64,000 nt of DNA from Kitasatospora sp. NBC_01246 (GCF_036226505.1 NZ_CP108484.1:4154001-4218000), one strand, 5' to 3'. Counted from the first letter of the stretch, positions 22,716-32,455 are shown. Program-made: numbers and translations. The notes: generated by a model not told the origin, from the letters alone.

Positions 22716-24167
22716 TCAGTCGGAGGACGGCGAGGTGGACGGCGCCGAGGTCCCGGTCGGGGCGGGCGCCACGACGGCCTGCGGCGCCGTGCGGTAGACC
22801 GTGCCCGAGCAGGCCCCCGGCAGGACGACGGAGGCGGCGCTCGGGCTGCCCGGCGCCGGGGTGTGCGCGAGGGTGACGCCGGCCGGCGGCGCGGTGGGGC
22901 CGGAGGTCGGGGTGGCCGAGGGGCTCGGCGCCGTGGTCGGGCCCGCCGTCGGGGTGGCGGATGCCGGGGGCGCCCCGGTCGGTGCCGCCGAGGCTCCGAT
23001 CGCCGGGGCGACGGCGCCCGTGCCGGAGCCCGCGGCCGAGCCGCCCGGTCCGCCGGACCGCAACGCCTGGGCGCCGCCCGAACCGGAGCTGCCCGGACCG
23101 CTCTGGCCGGCCGTCGCACTGGGCGAGACGCCGCCCGCGGTCCGGCAGCCGCCGCCGTCCGGCACCCAGCCGAAGTCCACCCGGTAGGCGGCCTGCGGTG
23201 CAAGGAGCAACCCGGGGCCGTCGCCGCCGCCCGGTCGCGGGGCGGGCAGGTCGGTCGCCGGATCGTCCGCCGTGTGGTCGGTCACCCGGATCCGGGACTG
23301 GTCCGTCCCGGTGGCCCCGGTCACCGCGACCGAGCCCGGCCCGCCGAGCCGGCAGGTGTGCGCGGAGGTGTTGACCACCGTGAAGTACCCGTAGATCCGC
23401 CCGTCGCCGTCGGCCGCGCCGACCCTGGCCGTCCCCTGCCCGAGGTCGCCCCGGAGGCAGAGCGGTACGGGCGCGTCGTCGCCCCCGCCGGTGCTGGAGG
23501 CGCTGGGCCGGGCGGACGCGCCCGCCCCGGCGTCGGCGCTGCTGGCTCCCGGGCGCGGCGGTGTGCTCGCCGAGCCGGACGGGCTGCCGGCGCCCGGTGA
23601 ACCACTGGCCTCGGGGTGCGGCAGCGCGTTCGGGCCCGCGGCGTCGGTGCCGGCCGTACCCTCGACGGTGGCCGAGGGCGTCGCGCCGGACGCGCCGGGG
23701 GTGCCGGGGCCGCCGGAGAGTCCGAGGTGGTCGTCGTCGTGCAGGGCCGGCAGGCCGATCGCCACCGCGACCGCCAGTGCGGCGGCCGCCGTCCAGGCGC
23801 CGCGCCGGGCGGCCCGCCGCCGGGGTACCGCACGGCGGATCCGGTGCAGTCCGGCGGGGTCGGGCTGCACCTCGGCCACGGCGCGCTGCAGCAGCACGCG
23901 GACCAGCAGCTCGTCGGTGTCGAGCCCGTCGGTGGGCGGCCCGTCGGTGGGCGGCACGTCGGGCTTCGGGGCGAGCGCGTCGGGGCCCAGCGCCTTCGGA
24001 CCGAATGCGTCAGGACCGAATGCGTCAGGACCGGGTGCGTCAGGACCGGGCGTCTTCGGACCGGGCGCCTTCGGACCGCGCATGTCAGGGCCGTCCGCTC
24101 TCGGGCCCTTCGCCGTCGGGCCGTTCCCGTCCGGGCCACCGCCCGTACCGATCCGGTCGTCAGCCAT
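22716..24167 (-). CDS. Membrane protein with DUF4232-like domain, partner of the sigma gene
   Basis: 483 aa. The acidic N-terminus has five-residue repeats (GPDAFGPDAFGPKALGPDA), followed by a soluble stretch, one membrane helix near 125-145 (AWTAAAALAVAVAIGLPAL), a Ser/Pro/Ala-rich spacer, and an extracytoplasmic domain with VPLCLRGDLG ... YFTVVNTSAHTCRLGGPG resembling DUF4232. A second low-complexity spacer and a short Cys-containing end complete it. Its start overlaps the sigma-factor stop by 8 bp, suggesting it modulates that sigma factor as a membrane-bound partner, but no classical anti-sigma ZAS motif is visible. Confidence 0.6.
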   Translation of the reverse strand: MADDRIGTGGGPDGNGPTAKGPRADGPDMRGPKAPGPKTPGPDAPGPDAFGPDAFGPKALGPDALAPKPDVPPTDGPPTDGLDTDELLVRVLLQRAVAEVQPDPAGLHRIRRAVPRRRAARRGAWTAAAALAVAVAIGLPALHDDDHLGLSGGPGTPGASGATPSATVEGTAGTDAAGPNALPHPEASGSPGAGSPSGSASTPPRPGASSADAGAGASARPSASSTGGGDDAPVPLCLRGDLGQGTARVGAADGDGRIYGYFTVVNTSAHTCRLGGPGSVAVTGATGTDQSRIRVTDHTADDPATDLPAPRPGGGDGPGLLLAPQAAYRVDFGWVPDGGGCRTAGGVSPSATAGQSGPGSSGSGGAQALRSGGPGGSAAGSGTGAVAPAIGASAAPTGAPPASATPTAGPTTAPSPSATPTSGPTAPPAGVTLAHTPAPGSPSAASVVLPGACSGTVYRTAPQAVVAPAPTGTSAPSTSPSSD

Positions 24168-24705
24168 GCCCGGCCTCCATCTGGACCCGCAGCGCGGCGA
24201 TCCCTCGCGAGCCGTAGGCCTTCACCGAGCCGAGCGAGATGCCCAAGGTATCCGCGACCTGTGCCTCCGTCATGTCCACGAAGTAACGGAGCACCAGAAC
24301 CTCCCGCTGACGACGTTGCAGACCACGCAGCGCGGCCTTCAACTGGTCGCGCTCCAGCGCATCGTAGGCTCCTTCTTCTGCACTGGCCATGTCAGGCATC
24401 GGCTTCGGCAGCAGCCGCAGGCCGAGGATCCGCCGTCGCAGCGTGGAGCGGGACAGGTTGACCACGGTCTGCCGCAGGTAGGCGAGCGTCTTCTCCGGCT
24501 CGCGCACCCTGCGGCGTGCCGAATGCACCCGGATGAACGCCTCCTGGACCACATCCTCGCAGGTCGAGAGGTCGTCGAGGAGCAGCGCCGCCAGCCGCAA
24601 CAGGGAGCGGTAGTGGGCCTGGTACGTCTCGGTGAGCAGGTCCTCGCTGGTACCCGCGCCGGTACCGGCGCCGGAGCCCGCCGTGCCGGGTGCGACCGCC
24701 GTCAT
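24160..24705 (-). CDS. SigE-family ECF RNA polymerase sigma factor
   Basis: 181 aa from ATG 24705, chosen because GGAAGA lies seven bases upstream; in-frame GTG 24810 and ATG 24759 have no ribosome site. Region 2 is YRSLLRLAALLLDDLSTCEDVVQEAFIRVH and region 4 is LRGLQRRQREVLVLRYFVDMTEAQVADTLGISLGSVKAYGSRG, as in the SigE-type group of ECF sigma factors. Located downstream of asd/ask, as in other streptomycetes, and overlapping the membrane-protein gene that follows. Confidence 0.85.
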   Translation of the reverse strand: MTAVAPGTAGSGAGTGAGTSEDLLTETYQAHYRSLLRLAALLLDDLSTCEDVVQEAFIRVHSARRRVREPEKTLAYLRQTVVNLSRSTLRRRILGLRLLPKPMPDMASAEEGAYDALERDQLKAALRGLQRRQREVLVLRYFVDMTEAQVADTLGISLGSVKAYGSRGIAALRVQMEAGHG

Positions 24706-25174
24706 CTGGCTGTCTTCCGGCCTATCCGCAGGTCGCTGGGCACGCGGCGAGAACGTCATCACGGCCGCTGCCGAGATGCCCGCCCCTGCCCCCACCATCA
24801 CGTTCGCCACGCCCGTTGGACACTCGATCCCCTGTCATGGTTGCCCCAGCCCACGGAACATTCTCGCGTACGGGCGGCGGCCCGCTCCAGGGGATTCCGG
24901 CGGATTGGGCAAGTGACCTCCGAAGGACCGCAGAAGGCGCACGGAATCTCACGACGTCTCACGGTTCTCGCCGCTTTCGGAGCCCGTCCGGTCCCGCCCC
25001 GGTCCCGCTCCGATCCTTGGAGCCTTACGGAGGGACACGATCCATTCCCGTCCCCGGCCCCTACCGGTCTCACGGTCGGTTCCGTTCCGACGGTTCATCC
25101 GGCCCCCGCGTCGTCCGACGCCACCCGGCCCCCGCCCGTCAGGAGCCTCGCGCCCCGCCCCGGCCCACGGCGCG
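24706..25174. other. Leader region of the sigma gene, no other gene seen
   Basis: About 470 bp between the sigma-factor start and the asd stop. It presumably holds the sigma promoter. No alternative frame on either strand shows a recognisable protein or a ribosome site with host-like codon use. Confidence 0.45.
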
Positions 25175-26227
25175 TCAGACGAGGAGTTCGCCCGCCACCA
25201 GCTCGGCGATCTGCAGGGCGTTGAGCGCCGCGCCCTTGCGCAGGTTGTCACCGCAGAGGAACAGGTCCAGCGCCGCCGGGTCGTCCAGCGCCCGCCGCAC
25301 CCGCCCGACCCAGACCGGATCGGTGCCGACCACGTCGTTCGGGGTGGGGAACTCGCCGGCCGCCGGATCGTCGTACAGCACCACGCCGGGGGCGTCACGG
25401 AGGATCTGCTGGGCGTGCTCCTGGGTGACCTCGCGCTCGAAGACCGCGTGCACGGCCAGCGCGTGGGTGCGCACCACCGGGATGCGGACGCAGGTCGCGG
25501 AGACCCGCAGGGCCGGCAGGCCGAGGATCTTACGCGACTCGTCGCGGAGCTTCAGCTCCTCGGACGACCAGCCGCCGTCCATCAGCGCGCCCGCCCAGGG
25601 CACCGCGTTGAGCGCCAGCGGGGCGGCGAACGGGCCGTTGTCGGCGATCACGGCACGCAGGTCGCCGGTCTGCTCGCCGACCTCGGTGCCCGCCACCAGC
25701 GCGACCTGGGCGCGCAGCGCGTCCACCCCGGAGCGGCCCTCACCGGAGGCCGCCTGGTAGGAGGCGACCACCAGTTCGCTGAGCCCGTACTCGGCGTGCA
25801 GCGCGCCGATCGCGGCGATCATCGCCAGCGTGGAGCAGTTGGGACCGGCCACGATGCCGCGCGGCCGCATCCTGGCCGCCGCCGCGTTGACCTCGGGGAC
25901 GACCAGCGGGACGTCCCCGTCCATCCGGAAAGCGCCGGAGTTGTCGACCACCACGACGCCCTTGGCGGCGGCGATCGGTGCCCACCGGGCGGAGACCTCG
26001 TCGGGCACGTCGAACAGCGCGACGTCGATCCCCTCGAAGGCCTCCTCGGTGAGCGGGAGCACCTCGACGGACTCCCCGCGCACGGTCAGCTTGCGGCCGG
26101 CCGAGCGCGGGGAGGCGACGAGGCGCACCTCGCCCCAGATGTCCTGACGGAGGGAGAGCAGGCCGAGCAGCACCTCGCCGACCGCGCCGGTGGCGCCGAC
26201 GACGGCGAGGTTCGGCCGGCGGGTCAT
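25175..26227 (-). CDS. asd: Aspartate-semialdehyde dehydrogenase
   Basis: 350 aa. NADP-binding GATGAVGEVLL is at residues 10-20; the catalytic Cys lies in GIVAGPNCSTLAMI near residue 125, and the active-site region QAASGEGRSGVDAL follows near residue 158. The enzyme reduces aspartyl phosphate to aspartate semialdehyde, the branch point to lysine, diaminopimelate, methionine and threonine. Its ATG overlaps the aspartokinase stop by four bases, so the two consecutive pathway enzymes are translationally coupled. Confidence 0.95.
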   Translation of the reverse strand: MTRRPNLAVVGATGAVGEVLLGLLSLRQDIWGEVRLVASPRSAGRKLTVRGESVEVLPLTEEAFEGIDVALFDVPDEVSARWAPIAAAKGVVVVDNSGAFRMDGDVPLVVPEVNAAAARMRPRGIVAGPNCSTLAMIAAIGALHAEYGLSELVVASYQAASGEGRSGVDALRAQVALVAGTEVGEQTGDLRAVIADNGPFAAPLALNAVPWAGALMDGGWSSEELKLRDESRKILGLPALRVSATCVRIPVVRTHALAVHAVFEREVTQEHAQQILRDAPGVVLYDDPAAGEFPTPNDVVGTDPVWVGRVRRALDDPAALDLFLCGDNLRKGAALNALQIAELVAGELLV

Positions 26228-27504
26228 CGCCCGGTGCCTCCGTAGACGACCGCCTCGTCCGACTCGCTGTCCAGCCCGAAGGCGCTGTGGACGGCGCGCA
26301 CGGCCTCGTTGACGTCGTCGGCCCGGGTGACGACCGAGATGCGGATCTCCGAGGTGGAGATCAGCTCGATGTTGACGCCGGCCTCGGAGAGCGCCTCGAA
26401 GAAGGTCGCGGTGACCCCCGGGTTGGAGCGCATGCCGGCGCCGACCAGGGAGATCTTGCCGATCGCGTCGTCGTAGCGCAGCGACTCGTAGCCGATGCCC
26501 TCCTTGACCCGGCCGAGCGCGTCGATGGCCTTCTGGCCCTCGGTCTTCGGCAGCGTGAAGGAGATGTCGGTCAGCCCGGTCGCGGCGGCCGAGACGTTCT
26601 GCACCACCATGTCGATGTTGACCTCGGCGTCGGCGATGGCGCGGAAGATGCGCGCCGCCTCCCCCGGCTTGTCCGGCACGCCGACGACCGTGACCTTGGC
26701 CTCGGAAGTGTCGTGGGCGACTCCGGAGATGATGGCCTGCTCCATCTCGCCCCCTTCGGGCTGGTTCGGGTTGTCGTTGCTGACGATCGTCCCGGGAAGA
26801 CCCGAGAAGGACGAGCGTACGTGAATCGGGATGTTGTAGCGCCGCGCGTACTCCACGCAGCGGTCGAGCAGCACCTTGGAGCCGGACGAGGCCAGCTCCA
26901 GCATGTCCTCGTAGGCGATCCAGTCGATCTTGCGGGCCTTCTTCACCACGCGCGGGTCGGCGGTGAACACGCCGTCCACGTCGGTGTAGATCTCGCAGAC
27001 CTCGGCCCGGAGGGCCGCGGCGAGGGCGACGGCGGTGGTGTCCGAGCCCCCGCGACCGAGCGTGGTGATGTCCTTGCCGGTCTGCGAGACGCCCTGGAAA
27101 CCGGCCACGATCGCGATGTTGCCCTCGTCCAGGGCGGTGCGGATGCGGCCCGGCGTCACGTCGATGATGCGCGCCTTGTTGTGGACGGAGTCGGTGATGA
27201 CACCGGCCTGGCTGCCCGTGAAGGACTGGGCCTCGTGACCCAGGGATTTGATCGCCATGGCCAGCAGCGCCATGGAGATGCGCTCTCCAGCGGTCAGCAG
27301 CATGTCGAACTCACGGCCGGCAGGGAGGGGTGACACCTGCTCCGCGAGTTCGATGAGCTCGTCCGTCGTGTCGCCCATCGCGGACACCACGACGACGACC
27401 TCATGGCCGGCCTTCTTGGCGTCAACGATTCGACGGGCCACGCGCTTGATGCCCTCGGCATCCGCAACGGATGAGCCGCCGTACTTCTGCACGACAAGGC
27501 CCAC
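26224..27504 (-). CDS. lysC: Aspartate kinase
   Basis: 426 aa starting at GTG (MGLVVQKYGGSSV) with GAGGAG five bases upstream. The kinase domain holds KYGGSS, VVVSAMGDTTDEL, TAGERIS and LGRGGSDTTAVALAAAL. Two C-terminal ACT domains (from about residue 265: TVVGVPDKPGEAARIF; and GAGMRSNPGVTATFFEAL) bind feedback effectors, lysine and threonine in related enzymes. It catalyses aspartate phosphorylation, first step of the aspartate family. As in other actinobacteria an internal start could give a separate beta subunit; this cannot be confirmed here. Confidence 0.95.
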   Translation of the reverse strand: MGLVVQKYGGSSVADAEGIKRVARRIVDAKKAGHEVVVVVSAMGDTTDELIELAEQVSPLPAGREFDMLLTAGERISMALLAMAIKSLGHEAQSFTGSQAGVITDSVHNKARIIDVTPGRIRTALDEGNIAIVAGFQGVSQTGKDITTLGRGGSDTTAVALAAALRAEVCEIYTDVDGVFTADPRVVKKARKIDWIAYEDMLELASSGSKVLLDRCVEYARRYNIPIHVRSSFSGLPGTIVSNDNPNQPEGGEMEQAIISGVAHDTSEAKVTVVGVPDKPGEAARIFRAIADAEVNIDMVVQNVSAAATGLTDISFTLPKTEGQKAIDALGRVKEGIGYESLRYDDAIGKISLVGAGMRSNPGVTATFFEALSEAGVNIELISTSEIRISVVTRADDVNEAVRAVHSAFGLDSESDEAVVYGGTGR

Positions 27505-27877
27505 GTGCGCTCCTCGACTTGTGTCGTTTCCGGGGGCTCTGGGCCCCCGCACCCCCGGGTGGCGGGGGTTGTGCGGTCCGCGCCAGTCTACCGAGCGGGG
27601 GTGCCGCGACTGCCGCTTTCCACATGATGAGACGCCCGTTTCAGCAGGTGGGCGGCGGTTCGGAGGTGGCGACCGGCAGGTCTGCGGGCTTTCCGGTGCG
27701 GCCCCGGAGAATCGGCGGACGAACGGACGGCGGCCCCGGGGTTTTCCCTTCCACCGGAATCCCTGAGGCGTCCGTCACAGTCCGTTCCCGCCCGTTCCCG
27801 CCTCCGGGGCTGCCCGTCACCGTGCGCCTGTGCTGCCCGCACTGCTCGTGCCGCCCGTCGTACGGCTGCCCGGTCTG
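27505..27877. other. Promoter region of ask-asd, no gene seen
   Basis: 373 bp upstream of the aspartokinase start and downstream of the DUF5063 stop. On the minus strand a TAGACT -10-like element occurs near 27588. No coding frame is convincing. Confidence 0.4.
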
Positions 27878-28588
27878 CTACCGGCCCAGGCCCAGCTCGG
27901 CCGCCATCAGGTCGCCGGCCTGCTGCTCCAGCTGCTCGTCGGTGAGCCCGTCGTCGTCGGTGTCCGCACCGTCCGGCACCGCCCCGATCGGGCTGTCCAG
28001 CCGGACGTGGGCGATCAGCGACTGCAGCGCCCGCAGCACCGCCGAGCAGGTCGTGCCCCAGTTGGAGAGGTACGAGAACTGCCACCACCAGAGCGCCTCG
28101 CTGACCCGCCCCTCGCGGTAGTGGGTGAGCCCGTGCTGGAGCTCGCTGACCACGCCGGCCAGGTCGTCCGAGATCCGGAAGGCGTTCGGCTTCTCCGGCG
28201 GCCCGTACGGGTCGAAGACCTCGTGGTAGACGTCGATCGGCGCGAGGAGCACGGCCAGCCGCTCGCGCAGCTGCTCGCTGTCAGGCTCCGGACCGGTGTC
28301 GGGCTCGAAGCGGTCCTCCGGGACGACGTCCTCGATCGCGCCGAGCCGACCGCCGGCCAGCAGCAGCTGCGAGACCTCCAGGAGGAGCAGCGAGACGGCG
28401 CTGCCGGGCTCGTCGCCCTTGGCGACCTCGGTGACGGCGAGTACGAAGCTCTCCACCGAGTCCGCGATCTGCACCGCGAAGTCGTCCGGCTCCGAGCCGT
28501 GCGCATGGACGTGCGGGGCGGGCCGGTCCTGCTGCGGGCCTGCCTGATGGGGCGTGTGGGGCTGCTGGTTGATCGTCCGGTCAGACAT
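27878..28588 (-). CDS. DUF5063-domain protein
   Basis: 236 aa, soluble and acidic. The central region (FAVQIADSVESFVLAVTEVA ... ERLAVLLAPIDVYHEVFDPYG ... SDDLAGVVSELQHGLTHYREG ... EALWWWQFSYLSNWGTTCSAVLRALQSLI) is the DUF5063 pattern conserved in actinobacteria beside recR. Function is unknown; the constant linkage suggests a role tied to recombination or replication. The ATG overlaps the recR end by eight bases. Confidence 0.8.
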   Translation of the reverse strand: MSDRTINQQPHTPHQAGPQQDRPAPHVHAHGSEPDDFAVQIADSVESFVLAVTEVAKGDEPGSAVSLLLLEVSQLLLAGGRLGAIEDVVPEDRFEPDTGPEPDSEQLRERLAVLLAPIDVYHEVFDPYGPPEKPNAFRISDDLAGVVSELQHGLTHYREGRVSEALWWWQFSYLSNWGTTCSAVLRALQSLIAHVRLDSPIGAVPDGADTDDDGLTDEQLEQQAGDLMAAELGLGR

Positions 28589-29180
28589 CGAGCAGTCGTC
28601 TCCCTTCGAAGGCGCGGCCGAGGGTCACTTCGTCCGCGTACTCCAGATCCCCGCCGACGGGCAGACCGCTCGCCAGCCGGGTCACCTTCAGGCCCATCGG
28701 CTTGCAGAGCCGGGCCAGATAGGTGGCGGTCGCCTCCCCCTCCAGGTTGGGGTCGGTGGCCAGGATCAGCTCGGTGACCGTGCCGTCCGCGAGGCGCGCC
28801 AGCAGCTCGCGGATCCGCAGGTCGTCCGGGCCGACGCCCTCGATCGGGCTGATCGCGCCGCCCAGTACGTGGTACCGGCCGCGGAACTCGCGGGTGCGCT
28901 CGATCGCGACGACGTCCTTGGGCTCCTCGACCACGCAGATCACCGCGAGGTCGCGGCGCGGGTCGAGACAGACCCGGCACTGCTCGGCCTCCGCGACATT
29001 GCCGCAGGTCGCGCAGAACCGGACCTTGTCCTTGACCTCCAGCAACGAGTGCGCCAGCCGTCGGACGTCGGTGGGGTCTGCCTGCAGGATGTGGAAGGCG
29101 ATCCGCTGCGCGCTCTTGGGCCCGACGCCGGGCAGCCTGCCCAGTTCGTCGATCAGGTCCTGAACCACGCCCTCGTACAC
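28581..29180 (-). CDS. recR: Recombination protein RecR
   Basis: 199 aa, the usual length. The helix-hairpin-helix is LGRLPGVGPKSAQRIAFHIL (residues 13-32), the zinc finger CATCGNVAEAEQC-x2-C is near residues 56-71, and the Toprim domain follows (ICVVEEPKDVVAIE, LATDPNLEGEATATYLA). RecR acts with RecO and RecF to load RecA at gaps. GTG start (YEGVVQDLIDEL) with GGAAGG ahead. Confidence 0.95.
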   Translation of the reverse strand: MYEGVVQDLIDELGRLPGVGPKSAQRIAFHILQADPTDVRRLAHSLLEVKDKVRFCATCGNVAEAEQCRVCLDPRRDLAVICVVEEPKDVVAIERTREFRGRYHVLGGAISPIEGVGPDDLRIRELLARLADGTVTELILATDPNLEGEATATYLARLCKPMGLKVTRLASGLPVGGDLEYADEVTLGRAFEGRRLLDV

Positions 29181-29367
29181 GTCGCGCCTTCCCTCAGGGG
29201 TCTGTGGTGCACCGGTTGCCCGATGTCCCGGTGCCATCATCCAACGAATCGGGCGCCGGGCACACCGCCCGACGCCCTACTCCCGCATAAATCACACAGG
29301 TCTGTTATCCGAACTTCAGACCTTCATGACTTCGGTCTTTCCGCCCCGATTCGGCCATCCGACCAGG

Positions 29368-29709
29368 TCAGAACGGCAGACCGGGGATTCCGCCGCCGCC
29401 CAGGCCCTGGGTCAGCGGGCCCATCCGCTCGGCCTGCAGCTTCTGCGCCGCCTGGTTGGCGTCCCGGACGGCCGCGAGGATCAGGTCGGCCAGGGTCTCG
29501 GTGTCCTCCGGGTCGACGGCGGCCGGCGCGATGGCCAGGGCCACCAGCTCACCGGCGCCGGTCACGGTGGCCTCGACCAGGCCACCGCCCGCCGAACCGT
29601 TCACCTTCGTCTCGGCCAGCTCCTGCTGCGCCTGGGCGAGGTCCTGCTGCATCTTCTGCGCCTGCTTGAGCAGCTGCTGCATGTTGGGCTGGCCACCACC
29701 GGGGAACAC
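29368..29709 (-). CDS. YbaB/EbfC-family nucleoid-associated protein
   Basis: 113 aa: Met/Gln-rich helix (MQQLLKQAQKMQQDLAQAQQELAE), the beta segment SAGGGLVEATVTGAGELVALAI and the C-terminal helix DLILAAVRDANQAAQKLQAERM with a Gly-rich tail. The family binds DNA as a tweezer-like dimer and is encoded between dnaX and recR in most bacteria, as here. GTG start (MFPGGGQPN). Confidence 0.92.
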   Translation of the reverse strand: MFPGGGQPNMQQLLKQAQKMQQDLAQAQQELAETKVNGSAGGGLVEATVTGAGELVALAIAPAAVDPEDTETLADLILAAVRDANQAAQKLQAERMGPLTQGLGGGGIPGLPF

Positions 29710-29934
29710 GGCTCACTCCTTGCGTTCTGCGTCCGTCGTGCTTCGCTTCGTCCTGGTACGCCTGCGCCGACCGCGCCGCCGGCCGTGCCTGCCCGGCGTC
29801 GCGCGGACGTCGCCGCGTCGTCGCACCGAGCCTACGTGCTACCGGTGCCGGTCGTCCGATCGGTCACCGGCCGGGTCCCGATCGGGCCGCCGACTCGCCG
29901 GCCGCCCCCTGCCAGCGCGCCGCCCGTCCGCCGG

Positions 29935-32148
29935 TCAGTTCCCGCCGTGGCGGATCTCCTGCAGCACCGTCGCGCCCAGCTCGCGGATGATCAGCTCCTG
30001 GCCGGAGAACGTCTCCTCCTTGAGCTCCGGGTCGTCCTCCTCCGGGATGTCGTCCTCCAGCGCGACCGACTGCGCCGGGCGCCCGGCCGGCGGCGCCGAC
30101 GGGGCCTGCACCGGCGGAGGTACCGGCGCGGGCGGCATCGCGGGGGGCGTGGCCATCGGCGCGGGCGCCGGTACGGGCGCCGGGGCGGCGGCCTGAACCG
30201 CAGGCGCGGGCGCCGCCGGACGCGCCGGTGGGGCGCCCCAGCCGCCGGTGGAACCACCGGGGCTGCCCGGGTTGCCGGAGCCGCTGCCGCCGGGATTCCC
30301 GCCCCCGGCGCCGCCGGTCCCGCCGGAGCCGCCCGACGGGTCGATGATGCACTCGATCCGCCAGTCCACACCGAGCGCGTCCGCCAGCGCCTGGCGCAGT
30401 ACGTCGTCGCTGTTGCTGCTGACGAAGCTGTCCCGCGCGCCCGCGTTGATGAAGGACACCTGGAGCACGCTGCCGTCGAACCCGGCCACCTGGCCGTTCT
30501 GGCTGAGCAGGATCCAGGTGAAGCGGCGGCGGTTCTTCACCGCCTCCAGGATCTGCGGCCACATCTGCCGGACCTGCCCGGCCCCCTGCTGGGCGGCGCC
30601 CGACGGCTGCCCGCCGCCGGCCGCGGCGGCCGGAGCGGGGGCGGGCGCGGCCACCGGGGCGGCCTGGACGGGCGCGGGAGCCTGCTGCACGGGCGGCGCC
30701 GCCACCGGGGCGGGCGCACCCCCGCCCGGGGAGAAGCTGCGCGGGATCGGCCACGCACCCGGCGCGGGCGCTGCCGGAGCGGCGGCCTCCTGCGCCGGGG
30801 CCGCGGGCGCTGCCGGCGCCTGCACCGGGACGGCCTCCGCCTGGGGGGCCTGTACGGCGGGAGCCTGCAGGGCAGGCGCGTGCATCACAGGGGTCTGCAT
30901 CGGGGTCTGCATCGGGGGCTGCATGGCGGGAGCCTGCATGGCGGGAGTTTGCATGGCGGGAGCCTGCATCGGGGCCGCGAAGCCGCCGGTGGCCGCCCGG
31001 CGCTCCAGCTTGTCCAGCCGCGCCTGCAACGACAGCTCGTCGCTGTACGCGCCCGGCAGCATCACCCGGGCGCAGATCAGCTCCAGCTGCAGCCGGGGCG
31101 CCGCGTTCCCGCGCATCTCGGTCAGCCCGGTGTTGACGATGTCCGCGGCCCGGCTGAGCTCGGCCGCGCCGAACGCGTCCGCCTGCGCCTGCATCACCGC
31201 GACCCGGTCCGCCGGGGCGTCGATCAGCCCCTTCTCCCCGGCGTCCGGCACCGTGGCCAGGATCACCAGGTCCCGGAGCCGCTCCAGCAGGTCCGTCACG
31301 AACCGGCGCGGGTCGTGCCCGCCCTCGACCACCCGGTCGATCACCTGGAACACCGTCGCGCCGTCCTGCCCCGCGAAGGCGTCCACCACCTCGTCCAACA
31401 GCGCGGAGTCCGTGTACCCGAGCAGCGCGGTGGCCATCTGGTAGGTCACACCGCCCTCGGTCGCACCCGCGAGCAGCTGGTCCATCACCGACATCGAGTC
31501 ACGCACCGACCCGGCCCCGGCCCGGACCACCAGCGGGAAGACGGAGTCCTCCACCTGGATCTGCTCCCGGCCGCAGACCTCCGCCAGGTAGTCGCGCAGC
31601 GTGCCGGGCGGCACCAGCCGGAACGGGTAGTGGTGCGTCCGGGAGCGGATCGTCCCGATCACCTTCTCCGGCTCCGTGGTCGCGAAGATGAACTTGAGGT
31701 GCTCCGGCGGCTCCTCCACCACCTTCAGCAGCGCGTTGAAGCCGGCCGAGGTCACCATGTGCGCCTCGTCCAGGATGAAGATCTTGTACCTGCTGTGCAC
31801 CGGCGCGAAGAACGCGCGCTCCCGCAGCTCACGGGCATCGTCCACACCACCGTGCGAGGCGGCGTCGATCTCGATGACGTCGATCGAACCGGGCCCGCCC
31901 GTCGCCAGGTCACGGCAGGACTGGCACTCACCGCACGGCGTCGGCGTCGGCCCCTGCGCGCAGTTCAGGCAGCGGGCCAGGATGCGCGCGCTCGTCGTCT
32001 TCCCGCAGCCGCGCGGGCCGCTGAACAGGTAGGCGTGGTTGACCCTGTTGTTGCGCAGGGCCTGCTGGAGCGGAGCGGTCACGTGCTCCTGCCCGATGAC
32101 CTCGGCGAAAGTCTCGGGGCGATAGCGGCGGTACAGGGCTAGGGACAC
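29935..32148 (-). CDS. dnaX: DNA polymerase III subunits gamma and tau
   Basis: 737 aa from GTG 32148 (SLALYRRYRPETFAEVIGQEHV). The AAA+ clamp-loader module includes Walker A GPRGCGKTT near residue 45, a four-Cys zinc module (CLNC ... CGEC-x2-C), Walker B ILDEAHM and the sensor-1 stretch FATTEPEKVIGTIRSR. After about residue 370 comes a Pro/Ala/Met/Gln-rich linker with APAMQTPAMQ-type repeats, then a tau-like domain (WPQILEAVKNRRRFTWILL) and an acidic tail EEDDPELKEETFSG. It loads the sliding clamp. An in-frame upstream TTG is a less likely start. Confidence 0.93.
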   Translation of the reverse strand: MSLALYRRYRPETFAEVIGQEHVTAPLQQALRNNRVNHAYLFSGPRGCGKTTSARILARCLNCAQGPTPTPCGECQSCRDLATGGPGSIDVIEIDAASHGGVDDARELRERAFFAPVHSRYKIFILDEAHMVTSAGFNALLKVVEEPPEHLKFIFATTEPEKVIGTIRSRTHHYPFRLVPPGTLRDYLAEVCGREQIQVEDSVFPLVVRAGAGSVRDSMSVMDQLLAGATEGGVTYQMATALLGYTDSALLDEVVDAFAGQDGATVFQVIDRVVEGGHDPRRFVTDLLERLRDLVILATVPDAGEKGLIDAPADRVAVMQAQADAFGAAELSRAADIVNTGLTEMRGNAAPRLQLELICARVMLPGAYSDELSLQARLDKLERRAATGGFAAPMQAPAMQTPAMQAPAMQPPMQTPMQTPVMHAPALQAPAVQAPQAEAVPVQAPAAPAAPAQEAAAPAAPAPGAWPIPRSFSPGGGAPAPVAAPPVQQAPAPVQAAPVAAPAPAPAAAAGGGQPSGAAQQGAGQVRQMWPQILEAVKNRRRFTWILLSQNGQVAGFDGSVLQVSFINAGARDSFVSSNSDDVLRQALADALGVDWRIECIIDPSGGSGGTGGAGGGNPGGSGSGNPGSPGGSTGGWGAPPARPAAPAPAVQAAAPAPVPAPAPMATPPAMPPAPVPPPVQAPSAPPAGRPAQSVALEDDIPEEDDPELKEETFSGQELIIRELGATVLQEIRHGGN

Positions 32149-32225
32149 ACCACCGACGATATCGGGACGAGCCGACAAACGCGTCGCCCCTCAACGGCCC
32201 CCGCCCGCCCCCGGGAACGCAAAGA

Positions 32226-32309
32226 CCCCCCGCGCACCCGCCAGAGCCCTCCTACCCTTGCTGCCTTCCGGCCCTGGGGGGGTTCAGAGAGATAACGCCA
32301 CACGAGGGG
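32226..32309 (-). ncRNA. ffs: Signal recognition particle RNA (4.5S type)
   Basis: On the minus strand the conserved SRP loop GGGCCGGAAGGCAGCAAGG lies inside a hairpin (CCCCCC and GGAGGG sides). The ends CCCCTCGTGT and the complementary GCGCGGGGGG strand close the outer stem. Location directly upstream of dnaX is the standard place in Streptomyces. It pairs with Ffh to target membrane and secreted proteins. Exact ends are approximate. Confidence 0.88.
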
Positions 32310-32455
32310 CTGACACCCACAGTACCGGATCAGGGCCCCCGTCCTCCACCACCCACCCTCCCCACCCCCGCTCCGCGATCCGCAGGCCACACCCCCGGAC
32401 CACCCTCGACATACGTGGTCGCAACCACCCCCGAACATGTACTAAGCTCTCCCAC

